Positions 1-6,564 of a stretch of DNA of 10,528 nt are shown in pieces (the first letter of the stretch is position 1; every line of letters begins with the position of its first letter). Below the pieces are notes generated by a model. The model ran no database searches. It was not told where the DNA came from and saw nothing but the letters and a program-made list of their open reading frames with translations. The DNA is from Candidatus Woesebacteria bacterium (lineage in GTDB: Bacteria; Patescibacteriota; Microgenomatia; UBA8517): the NCBI GenBank assembly GCA_027327685.1, contig DAHVYL010000013.1, positions 1-10,528 of the forward strand. Reading direction: 5' to 3'. A program made the position numbers and the translations under genes.

Positions 1-480
1 CTGACTGCACAAGAAAATGCACACAGGAAGGCGACCGCCTATGCAAAAATATTGGGAGAAGTTGTTTTAGCAATGGACAATGCACTTTTTTTTGATGATT
101 TACCACCCGAGAAACAACCAGGAACTAAAGTTAGAAGATTTCAGGACGAAACAAGATCAAACGATGGTGAGGTGCTGCTTTATTACAAGAATTTGATAGA
201 AAGTTTCCATAAAGATGAAGTGGACGGACATTGGGAATTTGGACTTTGTTTGGCAAACCCAAACGGTACATGTAAAGAAACAACAATAGTTTCTCCAAGA
301 AAATTTGTAGCAAATGGAAGTGCTAAAGTCGTTGAGGGGTATCCTTTAGAGTCTATCCAGAAGGACCCTGTTACGGGTAAAATTATTTCTGACATGGATA
401 CTAGAGAACAGGGGGAATTTTGGCTCAGGGAAATTGGATCAAAAGTTCAAGATTTTGTTGTAAAAAATTCCCTATTATGA
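1..480 (+). CDS. Ham1/RdgB-like non-canonical purine NTP pyrophosphatase, 5' partial
   Basis: The frame is open from base 1 to the TGA at 478-480, giving 159 residues; the N-terminus lies outside the window. The Ham1 (ITPase) family hydrolyses dITP/XTP to monophosphates and so cleans the nucleotide pool in the cytoplasm. Visible family features are the ENAxxKA-like stretch (QENAHRKA, residues 4-11), the segment VLAMDNALFFDDL (22-34), where D26 matches the catalytic Asp of the DDSGL motif, and PGTKVRR (40-46), matching PGxxSAR. The C-terminal part is divergent: EGYPLES stands where FGYDP is expected, and the usual SHRG nucleotide-binding motif is not recognisable. Specificity may therefore differ from RdgB. 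An internal TTG at 52 could be mistaken for a start, but the homology continues upstream of it. The gene overlaps the next by 4 nt (ATGA). It is more AT-rich than the glycan genes and probably unrelated to them in function. Confidence 0.68.
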   Translation: MTAQENAHRKATAYAKILGEVVLAMDNALFFDDLPPEKQPGTKVRRFQDETRSNDGEVLLYYKNLIESFHKDEVDGHWEFGLCLANPNGTCKETTIVSPRKFVANGSAKVVEGYPLESIQKDPVTGKIISDMDTREQGEFWLREIGSKVQDFVVKNSLL

Positions 481-1688
481 AAATTTTGATGCTCACGCCG
501 TATCTGCCTTTTCCGGATTCGTCCGGCGGTCAGATCCGTTCATATAATCTGATTAAGGACTTAAGCAGAAAACACGAAATTACTCTTTTTTCTCTGATAA
601 AAGACGATTCGGAAAAGAAATTTATTCCCGAGCTTGAAAAATACTGTACGAAAGTAAAAGTTTTCAGACGGTCAAAATCCCCCTGGACTCTTCGGAATAT
701 TCTTCTGACCGGTTTTGGAGCCTATCCGTTCCTGGTTATCAGAAATCTTTCGCCTCAGGAGAGAAAGGCCGTTCAGGAAGAAATTCGGGACGTCCGTTAT
801 GATCTTATTCACGCGGAGACTTTCTATGTCATGCCGCATATCCCGGAAACCAAAATTCCGATTCTTTTGGTTGAGCAGACGATAGAATATCTGGTTTATA
901 AACACTATGTTGAAGGATCCAAAAATCCGATTATCCGCCCGCTTTTATCGCTCGATGTAGCCAAGCTTAAGTTTTGGGAAACAAAATTCTGGAAAAAGGC
1001 TGATGTGGTGGTTGCAGTATCCGAATCCGATAAGAAAGAAATGCTTAAGCTTGCCCCCGACCTTAAAGTAGACCTTGTTCCGAACGGGGTTAATCTTAGT
1101 TTCTTTAGGAAGAAGGATAGTTGGAAAGCCGAAAATCCCAGAATTCTTTTCATTGCCAACTTTAAGTGGCTACAAAATATTGAGGCGGCACAGCTTCTTT
1201 TGAATGAGGTCTTTCCCCTGGTACACAGCAAAAATCCCAGGGCAAAAGTTTGGATTACCGGTCAACATATTCCCGGAGAAATTCTTGCCCACAGGTCCGA
1301 CAATATAATTATCGATAACCTGAGTGAGGATGACCAGGAGGGGATAAGGGATGCCTACTATGAATCTTCGGTTTTTGTTTCGCCCTTGAAAGGTCCCGGT
1401 GGAACAAGATTAAAGCATCTGGCTGCAATGGCTGCCAAGCTTCCCCTGGTTACCACGTCGGTCGGGGTTGAGGGACTTGGAGCAACCAACGGTAAAGAAG
1501 TTATTGTGGAGAATAGTTCCAGGGGAATTGCCGAGGCAACCATAAAGATTTTGGAGGACGAAAGGTTAGCCGAGAAAATTGCAGAAAACGCCAGGAAGCT
1601 GGTTGAGGAAAAGTTCAGCTGGTATAAAATGGGGGAATATCTGGACAAAATATATGAAAAGACCGGAACTTTCGATAGTAATTCTTAA
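477..1688 (+). CDS. GT4-family glycosyltransferase (GT-B fold)
   Basis: This 403-residue protein is a cytoplasmic or membrane-associated retaining glycosyltransferase that probably adds a sugar from a nucleotide donor to a lipid-linked glycan. The N-terminus MKILMLTPYLPFPDSSGGQI is the typical first strand and glycine loop of GT4 enzymes resembling the 'PEP-CTERM/EpsH1-associated' sugar transferases. VPNGVN lies mid-protein at the start of the donor domain, and GPGGTRLKHLAAMAA (306-320) is the donor-binding segment. The ATG at 477 was chosen over an in-frame TTG at 420 because family homology begins there and it forms an ATGA overlap with the preceding stop. There is no Shine-Dalgarno sequence, so translation is probably coupled. 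Oddity: the family normally has Glu in 'LKxLEAMA'; here that position is Ala316, and the partner position of the EX7E motif is Gly308. The donor sugar cannot be told. The last 35 nt also encode the start of the next gene. Confidence 0.85.
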   Translation: MKILMLTPYLPFPDSSGGQIRSYNLIKDLSRKHEITLFSLIKDDSEKKFIPELEKYCTKVKVFRRSKSPWTLRNILLTGFGAYPFLVIRNLSPQERKAVQEEIRDVRYDLIHAETFYVMPHIPETKIPILLVEQTIEYLVYKHYVEGSKNPIIRPLLSLDVAKLKFWETKFWKKADVVVAVSESDKKEMLKLAPDLKVDLVPNGVNLSFFRKKDSWKAENPRILFIANFKWLQNIEAAQLLLNEVFPLVHSKNPRAKVWITGQHIPGEILAHRSDNIIIDNLSEDDQEGIRDAYYESSVFVSPLKGPGGTRLKHLAAMAAKLPLVTTSVGVEGLGATNGKEVIVENSSRGIAEATIKILEDERLAEKIAENARKLVEEKFSWYKMGEYLDKIYEKTGTFDSNS

Positions 1689-2535
1689 CTACAACACAAA
1701 AGAACTTTTGGAAGATTGTTTGGGTTCTGTCCGTAAATACATGGATGAGGTTCCCATGGAGGTAATCGTATCCGACAATTCTTCAACCGATGGAAGCCCT
1801 GAAATGATTAGAAAGAAGTTTCCCTGGGTTAAATATACCGAAGGGCCCAACGGGGGCTTTTCCAGGGGTAATAACCGTGCAAGGCCTTTGGTTATAGGGG
1901 AAACAGTTCTTTTCTTAAACCCGGATACTATCGTACGTAAGAATGTTTTTTTAAAGACGGTCAAATATTTAAAAGAACACGATGATGTCGGGGCACTAAC
2001 CTGCAAATTGGTTTTACCCAACGGCAGGTTGGACAAAGATGTCAGGCGGCGCTTTCCCACGCCAAAAATTGCCTTTGAGCATCTTGTTTTGGGAATTGAT
2101 AAGAACTACTGGTATGAAGATATTCCTGAAGACGTGACCCATGAGGTAGAGGCAATTCAAGGGGCATTCTTTTTAACCCGGAAAGACATTTTGGACAAGG
2201 TAGGTTGGTTTGACGAGGAATACTTTTTTGACGGAGAGGATATTGATCTTTCTTATCAGATATATAAAGCCGGATACAAACTTATTTATTATCCTGAGGT
2301 GGAGGTAACCCATATCAAAGGGGTGACCAAGGGTAAAGTTTCGGAGTGGAGGTATAAAGTCGATCCACGGCAGCGCAGGAAAGTCCGTTTGGCGGGGGTT
2401 GCCTCAATGGAAAGATTTTTCAGAAAGAATTTGTGGGATAGCCACCCCAAAGCCTTTGATTATTTTGTGGTTTTCGGGATAAACGTATTTAAGATAGTCA
2501 GATATATCAAAGTAGTTTTCTTATCCTCATACTAA
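1654..2535 (+). CDS. GT2-family glycosyltransferase (rhamnosyltransferase-like)
   Basis: The 293-residue protein has a GT-A fold of the COG1216/WbbL type, inverting enzymes that add rhamnose, galactofuranose or similar sugars to lipid-linked glycans. Visible motifs are SIVILNYNT at the N-terminus, SDNSSTDGS (40-48, nucleotide binding), NGGFSRGNN, FLNPDT (87-92, the DxD-like metal site) and FDGEDIDLS (192-200, the ED catalytic-base region), followed by an AGYKLIYYP segment. No transmembrane segment is obvious. The frame stays open to 1579, but the ATG at 1654 sits directly before the conserved first strand and is preferred. This start is nested 35 nt inside the upstream gene, with only a weak GGA upstream, so coupled translation is likely. 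The acceptor and sugar are unknown. The four preceding and following transferase genes make this a polysaccharide or glycan-decoration enzyme. Confidence 0.86.
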   Translation: MKRPELSIVILNYNTKELLEDCLGSVRKYMDEVPMEVIVSDNSSTDGSPEMIRKKFPWVKYTEGPNGGFSRGNNRARPLVIGETVLFLNPDTIVRKNVFLKTVKYLKEHDDVGALTCKLVLPNGRLDKDVRRRFPTPKIAFEHLVLGIDKNYWYEDIPEDVTHEVEAIQGAFFLTRKDILDKVGWFDEEYFFDGEDIDLSYQIYKAGYKLIYYPEVEVTHIKGVTKGKVSEWRYKVDPRQRRKVRLAGVASMERFFRKNLWDSHPKAFDYFVVFGINVFKIVRYIKVVFLSSY

Positions 2536-2539
2536 AAAT

Positions 2540-3664
2540 ATGGCAAAAATATTATTGGACGCCAGGCTTTACGGTCTTGAAAACGCAGGCCTGGGGAGGT
2601 ATCTGGTTAATCTTGTTGCCGAACTTTCAAAACTGGATTCAAAAAACGAATATGTTATCCTTCTCAGAAAAAAATATTTTGACTCTTTGGGTCTTCCAGA
2701 CAACTGGAAGAAGGTACTGGCCGACTGGCGGCATTACAGTTTTGCGGAGCAGTTTAAAATTCCAAAAATTATTTCTAAAGAAAACCCAGATATAACTCAT
2801 TTTCCTCATTTTAATGTGCCCCTATCCTTCCGTGGAAAATTTATAGTGACAATCCACGACATGTTGATGCATAGGAAAATGGGTTTAGCAGCAACCACAC
2901 TTCCGGCTCCCGTCTACTTTATCAAAAGATTGGGCTACCGGGCTGTATTTAACCACGCAGTCAAAAGATCGCAGAAGATATTGGTTCCCAGCTTTGCCGT
3001 AAAGGAGGTGCTTACGGAAAAATATAATTTGGAACCGGACAAAATTAAGGTGACTTACGAAGGCTTTGACAGAAAAATTTCGAATGAGTCCGCTCCAAAG
3101 GTACCCAAGCCATACTTTGTATATGTTGGGAACGCCTATCCGCATAAAAATCTGGGGAAGTTAATAGAAGCAATCAAAATACTGAATACAAAAAGTAATC
3201 AGAAGGTATTTTTGGCAATTTCGTCGGCGAGGAATATTTTTACTCAGAGAATAGAAAGAATAGTTCGGAGCGCGGGGGCGGAAGATTTTGTGAAGCTATT
3301 GGGGTTTATCCCTGATGAAAAGCTTGGGGCTTTATATAAAAACTCGGTAGGATTTGTCTTTCCTTCTTTGTCCGAAGGCTTTGGTCTTCCGGGACTTGAA
3401 GCAATTGCCTCGGGAACGCTTCTTTTGGCGTCGGACATAAAAGTTTTTAAAGAAATATACGGCGGCAGCGCCCTCTATTTTGATCCCAATGATTCCGACT
3501 CGATTGCCACTGCCATGGAAACCGCAATGGCTATGGGAGCTTCCGACCGCGCGGAGAAAATTTCAAATTCAATCAGATTTGTAAATAAATATTCTTGGGT
3601 TAAAATGGCGAATGAAACCTTGGAAGCTTATGAAGAAAGTAGCCATAGTCTACGACCGGGTTAA
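2540..3664 (+). CDS. GT4-family glycosyltransferase (mannosyltransferase-like)
   Basis: This is a 374-residue GT-B enzyme. The N-terminus (ILLDARLYGLENAGLGRY, residues 4-21) has the Asp-Ala-Arg and glycine-loop pattern of many GT4 mannosyltransferases. THFPHFNVPL (87-95) and VTIHDML (103-109) complete the acceptor domain. VGNAYPHKN (196-204) opens the donor domain, and SEGFGLPGLEA (278-288) carries a complete EX7E motif with E279 and E287. The nearby ManC gene makes GDP-mannose the likeliest donor, but this is inference. The ATG at 2540 follows the previous stop by 4 nt (spacer AAAT) with no Shine-Dalgarno sequence, so reinitiation is likely. The C-terminus SWVKMANETLEAYEE matches the pattern at the end of the GT4 protein encoded at 477-1688, and the next gene starts inside it. 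Confidence 0.87.
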   Translation: MAKILLDARLYGLENAGLGRYLVNLVAELSKLDSKNEYVILLRKKYFDSLGLPDNWKKVLADWRHYSFAEQFKIPKIISKENPDITHFPHFNVPLSFRGKFIVTIHDMLMHRKMGLAATTLPAPVYFIKRLGYRAVFNHAVKRSQKILVPSFAVKEVLTEKYNLEPDKIKVTYEGFDRKISNESAPKVPKPYFVYVGNAYPHKNLGKLIEAIKILNTKSNQKVFLAISSARNIFTQRIERIVRSAGAEDFVKLLGFIPDEKLGALYKNSVGFVFPSLSEGFGLPGLEAIASGTLLLASDIKVFKEIYGGSALYFDPNDSDSIATAMETAMAMGASDRAEKISNSIRFVNKYSWVKMANETLEAYEESSHSLRPG

Positions 3665-4706
3665 CAAGTGGGGCGGGGCCGAAAGAGTTCTCCTTGCCCT
3701 CCACGAAATTTTTCCCAAAGCTCCGCTTTACACTTCTGTCTACGATCCGGTAAAAGCTCCTTGGGCCAAGGTATTTCCGAAGGTCAAAACATCTTTTTTA
3801 CAGAAGATTCCTTTTAGCAAATCGAATCACGAGTTTTTGGGAACTTTTATGCCTCTGGCTTTTGAATCCTTTGATTTTTCCGAATATGACTTGGTAATAT
3901 CCGTTACCAGCGAAGCGGCCAAGGGAATAAAAACGGGAGGGGAAACCAAACACATATGCTACTGCCTGACTCCGACCAGATATCTTTGGAGCGGCTATAA
4001 CGAATACTTCAAAAGCGGCCTTTTCAGAAGTTTTACAAAACCTATCGTTTGGTTACTAAGAAGGTGGGACAAGAAGGCGGCGGATAGGCCCGATATTTTT
4101 GTCGGCATATCCAAAGAAGTTCAGAAAAGGATTAAAAAATACTATGACAAAAGTTCGATAGTCATTTTTCCACCGGTTGATGTTTTAGGGGCAGGTAAAT
4201 CTATAGCCTCCGGGTATTATCTAATTGTTTCGCGGCTTGACTACGGTTATAAAAAAGTTGATCTGGCAATCAGGGTATTTAATAAATTGGGGCTCCCTCT
4301 TGTCATAGTCGGAACGGGAAGAGAGGAGCGTCTACTTAAAAAACTTGCCAAGGGTAATATTAAGTTTGCCGGAAAAGTGAGTGAGGCAAAACTCCGTGAA
4401 TATTATATGGGTGCAAAGGCGCTTATCATGCCTCAGGAGGAGGATTTCGGGATTACCGCGGTTGAGGCTCAAAGCGCCGGAGTTCCGGTAATTGCCTATA
4501 AAAAAGGGGGGGCGCTAGATACCGTAGTTTCGGGAAAAACCGGAATATTTTTCGATAGGCAAACCGTTGGCTCTCTTGAAAAGGCAGTGATAGCTTTTCA
4601 GAAAAAAAAGTTTGATAAAAGAATAATTACTAGAAATTCCCTGAAGTTTTCCAGGAAAAGATTTAAAAAAGAGTTTCTTGACTTAACTAAAAAGATGCTA
4701 AACTAA
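3630..4706 (+). CDS. GT4-family glycosyltransferase (WbaZ-like mannosyltransferase)
   Basis: This 358-residue GT-B enzyme starts with KKVAIVYDRVNKWGGAERVL, a typical GT4 glycine-rich acceptor loop. HICYCLTPTRYLW (108-120) is a strong signature of the WbaZ-like group, whose characterised members transfer mannose from GDP-mannose in O-antigen synthesis. The donor domain has PQEEDFGITAVEA (268-280) with a complete EX7E motif (E271, E279), then GVPVIAYKKGGALDTV. An in-frame ATG at 3612 exists, but 3630 is preferred: it is preceded by GGAAG (3622-3626) and directly begins the first strand. It lies 35 nt inside the upstream gene. A run of six A and seven G (4500-4512) falls in the conserved YKKGGA codons and could be prone to slippage. 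The role in mannosylating a lipid-linked glycan is inferred from family and from the adjacent manC. Confidence 0.87.
   Translation: MKKVAIVYDRVNKWGGAERVLLALHEIFPKAPLYTSVYDPVKAPWAKVFPKVKTSFLQKIPFSKSNHEFLGTFMPLAFESFDFSEYDLVISVTSEAAKGIKTGGETKHICYCLTPTRYLWSGYNEYFKSGLFRSFTKPIVWLLRRWDKKAADRPDIFVGISKEVQKRIKKYYDKSSIVIFPPVDVLGAGKSIASGYYLIVSRLDYGYKKVDLAIRVFNKLGLPLVIVGTGREERLLKKLAKGNIKFAGKVSEAKLREYYMGAKALIMPQEEDFGITAVEAQSAGVPVIAYKKGGALDTVVSGKTGIFFDRQTVGSLEKAVIAFQKKKFDKRIITRNSLKFSRKRFKKEFLDLTKKMLN
4500..4512 (+). repeat. A6G7 homopolymer tract inside a glycosyltransferase gene
   Basis: Six A (4500-4505) are followed by seven G (4506-4512) and encode Lys-Lys-Gly-Gly plus the first base of an Ala codon. 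It is the longest G run noticed in the window. The tract is in frame and the encoded residues fit the conserved donor-domain segment, so the copy shown is an intact 'on' form. Confidence 0.6.
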
Positions 4707-4712
4707 TAGCTA

Positions 4713-5867
4713 ATGAAAGTTTTCGGATTTTTGTCTAAAATGCAGAAAGTGAAAGAAAGCGATTACAAAAATCATCTCTACGCTTTGATTTTGGCCGGCG
4801 GGGGAGGGACAAGACTTTGGCCCAGGTCCAGACAAAAAACTCCGAAACAATTTTTAAAACTTTTTGATAACGAAACTCTGACTCAAGTTGCTGTAAAACG
4901 CTTTGCCGAAATTCTTCCTTGGGAAAAGATCTTTGTTGTGACGGTTTCTCCCGAATACAAAAAGGAGGTTCTCAGGGAAAACCCGAGGCTTCATCCCGAA
5001 AATGTTATTGTCGAACCGGTAAGGCGCGAAACGGGGCCGGCCCACGCATTGGGGGCTATCTTCATAGAGTCAAAAGATCCTGACGCGGTAATCATGACTG
5101 AGGCGGCCGACAGAGTGGTTAAGCCGATTTCAAGATATTTGGAAACTCTAGTTCGTGCGGCAAAAGAAGCCTATGAGAAACATGTCCTTATCGCCATGGG
5201 GGTTGAACCGAGGTATCCCCACACCGGCCTGGGACATATTAAAAAAGGGGACAGGGTTCGGGTAAAAGGAAATGTAGATTTTTACAAACTTGACGGGTTT
5301 GTTGAAAAGCCTTCCATTGAACTGGCCAAGGAGTATACGGCATCTGGGAAATATCTCTGGAATGCCGGACAGTATGTCTGGAGAGCGGATGATCTTTTGA
5401 ATTCTTTCAAGAAGCATCAGCCGGAGATTTATAAAAACCTCCAGGATATTAAGCCGCATATAGGTAAGGCCGACGAAGCAAAAGTTTTGGCATCGGAATA
5501 TAAGAAAATGCCTGCGATCTCCGTTGATTACGCAATAAGCGAGAAGGAGAAAAATTTCCTGGCTGTGGCCGGAGACTTTTTCTGGACGGATATCGGAGAC
5601 TGGAGAGAGGTTTGGGCCAATTCCAAAAAAGACAGTAAAAGCAATGTTGTTATTTCGGGAGACGAACCGGGAGGGGAAGTTTTGACCTTTGATACATCCG
5701 ATACCCTGGTACATTCGGACGGCAGACTGGTCGCTGTAGTTGGCCTTGATAACATCATAGTGGTTGATACTAAAGACGCGCTTCTGGTAGTTTCCAAAAG
5801 CCATGCCCAAAGCGTCAAAAAAGTCGTAGAAAAACTTAAAGAAGAGAAAAGAGTGGATCTTCTTTGA
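4713..5867 (+). CDS. manC: Mannose-1-phosphate guanylyltransferase (GDP-mannose pyrophosphorylase)
   Basis: The enzyme makes GDP-mannose from GTP and mannose-1-phosphate in the cytoplasm, providing the donor for mannosyltransferases. The signature LILAGGGGTRLWPRSR (25-40) followed by TPKQF is the nucleotidyltransferase loop with the family-specific LWPxSR. VEPVRRETGPAHA, FVEKPS, WNAGQYVWRAD, ISVDYAISEK and FFWTDIGDW follow in the expected order for type II ManC/CpsB proteins. At 384 residues it holds the transferase and a short C-terminal part, but not the cupin phosphomannose isomerase domain of the fused ~470-residue enzymes. No isomerase or phosphomannomutase is in the window. About 20 residues precede the first strand; an alternative ATG lies at 4740. 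Neither start has a Shine-Dalgarno sequence. The ATG at 4713 is 6 nt after the previous stop and is kept for coupling. Confidence 0.92.
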   Translation: MKVFGFLSKMQKVKESDYKNHLYALILAGGGGTRLWPRSRQKTPKQFLKLFDNETLTQVAVKRFAEILPWEKIFVVTVSPEYKKEVLRENPRLHPENVIVEPVRRETGPAHALGAIFIESKDPDAVIMTEAADRVVKPISRYLETLVRAAKEAYEKHVLIAMGVEPRYPHTGLGHIKKGDRVRVKGNVDFYKLDGFVEKPSIELAKEYTASGKYLWNAGQYVWRADDLLNSFKKHQPEIYKNLQDIKPHIGKADEAKVLASEYKKMPAISVDYAISEKEKNFLAVAGDFFWTDIGDWREVWANSKKDSKSNVVISGDEPGGEVLTFDTSDTLVHSDGRLVAVVGLDNIIVVDTKDALLVVSKSHAQSVKKVVEKLKEEKRVDLL

Positions 5868-5871
5868 AAAT

Positions 5872-6522
5872 ATGCTTTATAACATCGTAAAAAGGACGGT
5901 AGACATTGTTTTATCGATAATACTTTTGATTCTTTTTTCTCCGATAATGCTTATTACCGCCGTTGTCATTAAAATAACTTCTCCCGGCCCTGTACTAGTG
6001 GAAAAAACAAATTCTCATATGAGAAGAATCGGCAAAGGAGGAAAAGTTTTTAGGCTTTATAAATTCCGTTCAATGCCTGTTAATGCAGACTACCTTCTGA
6101 CAAAAGACCCGAGATTTAAGAAGCTTTACAGTGAATATAAAAGATCCAGCTTCAAGCTCCATGAGGATCCCCGTGTAACAAAATTTGGGAGATTTATCCG
6201 CAAATACTCAATCGATGAAACTCCCCAATTTTTCAATGTTCTCATGGGGGATATGAGTATGGTTGGGCCGCGCCCCTATCATGCGGATGAGCTCACGGAA
6301 CAGCAAAAAAGATATCCCGGAACGGAAATTTATGTTAAGGAAACTCAAACTGTAAAGCCTGGAATTACGGGCTATTGGCAGGTGAGCGGCAGGAGCAATA
6401 TCAATTTTGACAAAAGAATAAAGATGGACGCGGAATATGCCAGAAAAAGATCCCTTCTCATGGACTTTGCCATCATCCTCAAAACCCCGATAGCCATGGT
6501 TAGCGGTGTCGGAGCCGTCTAA
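5872..6522 (+). CDS. Monotopic phosphoglycosyl transferase (bacterial sugar transferase, PglC/WcaJ catalytic domain)
   Basis: The protein starts glycan synthesis by moving a sugar-1-phosphate from a UDP-sugar to a polyprenyl phosphate at the inner membrane face. It has 216 residues, so it is the small PglC-type form without the extra N-terminal membrane and CoA-binding-like domains of WcaJ/WbaP. A single hydrophobic segment at about residues 10-35 contains the Ser-Pro of the re-entrant helix (LFSPIM). KFRSM follows, then SIDETPQF with the catalytic Asp115-Glu116 pair, GDMSMVGPRP, and GITGYWQVSGRS near the C-terminus. All core motifs are present. Members normally use UDP-sugars, so the priming sugar is probably not mannose and its source lies elsewhere. 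The ATG follows the manC stop by 4 nt (AAAT) without a Shine-Dalgarno sequence. The only noncoding gap in the window comes directly after it. Confidence 0.92.
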   Translation: MLYNIVKRTVDIVLSIILLILFSPIMLITAVVIKITSPGPVLVEKTNSHMRRIGKGGKVFRLYKFRSMPVNADYLLTKDPRFKKLYSEYKRSSFKLHEDPRVTKFGRFIRKYSIDETPQFFNVLMGDMSMVGPRPYHADELTEQQKRYPGTEIYVKETQTVKPGITGYWQVSGRSNINFDKRIKMDAEYARKRSLLMDFAIILKTPIAMVSGVGAV

Positions 6523-6525
6523 ACC

Positions 6526-6555
6526 TTGCAGCCGCCGGAGGTATCATAGTATCAT
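6526..6555 (+). promoter_or_regulatory. Possible sigma-70-like promoter before the DUF4012 gene
   Basis: In the only gap over 10 nt, TTGCAG (6526-6531) and TATCAT (6550-6555) are 18 nt apart. The -10 matches TATAAT at five of six positions; the -35 is weak (three of six). GTATCAT occurs twice (6541-6547 and 6549-6555). Transcription from here would begin at about 6562, almost at the ATG at 6565, giving a leaderless message. Chance similarity in AT-rich DNA is quite possible. Confidence 0.22.
6537..6542 (+). promoter_or_regulatory. Shine-Dalgarno-like GGAGGT, unusually far upstream
   Basis: GGAGGT is a near-perfect anti-Shine-Dalgarno match, but 22 nt separate it from the ATG at 6565. An in-frame TAA at 6556-6558 rules out any longer version of the DUF4012 protein, and no ATG, GTG or TTG lies 5-10 nt downstream of it. 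It may be fortuitous, or may hold ribosomes that finish the upstream gene. Confidence 0.3.
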
Positions 6556-6564
6556 TAAACTTGT

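Noticed and set aside
86-93. Run of eight T in the pyrophosphatase gene, considered as a slippage or terminator site
   Set aside because: It encodes Leu-Phe-Phe in frame, has no hairpin upstream, and lies in the middle of a conserved motif.
420-476. TTG start at 420 extending the first glycosyltransferase by 19 residues
   Set aside because: The extension is just the other frame of the pyrophosphatase gene. Family homology begins at the ATG at 477, which forms an ATGA overlap.
1579-1653. Upstream ATG at 1579 for the GT2 gene
   Set aside because: The extra 25 residues lie wholly within the upstream gene and precede the conserved first strand. The ATG at 1654 fits the family N-terminus.
4740-4742. 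Later ATG as the manC start
   Set aside because: It is possible, since the first nine residues are not conserved, but there is no Shine-Dalgarno sequence before it. The ATG at 4713 is placed better for coupling to the preceding stop.
5148-5810. Reverse-strand open frame (about 220 codons) opposite manC
   Set aside because: ManC is certain from ordered motifs on the + strand, and the reverse product matches nothing recognisable.
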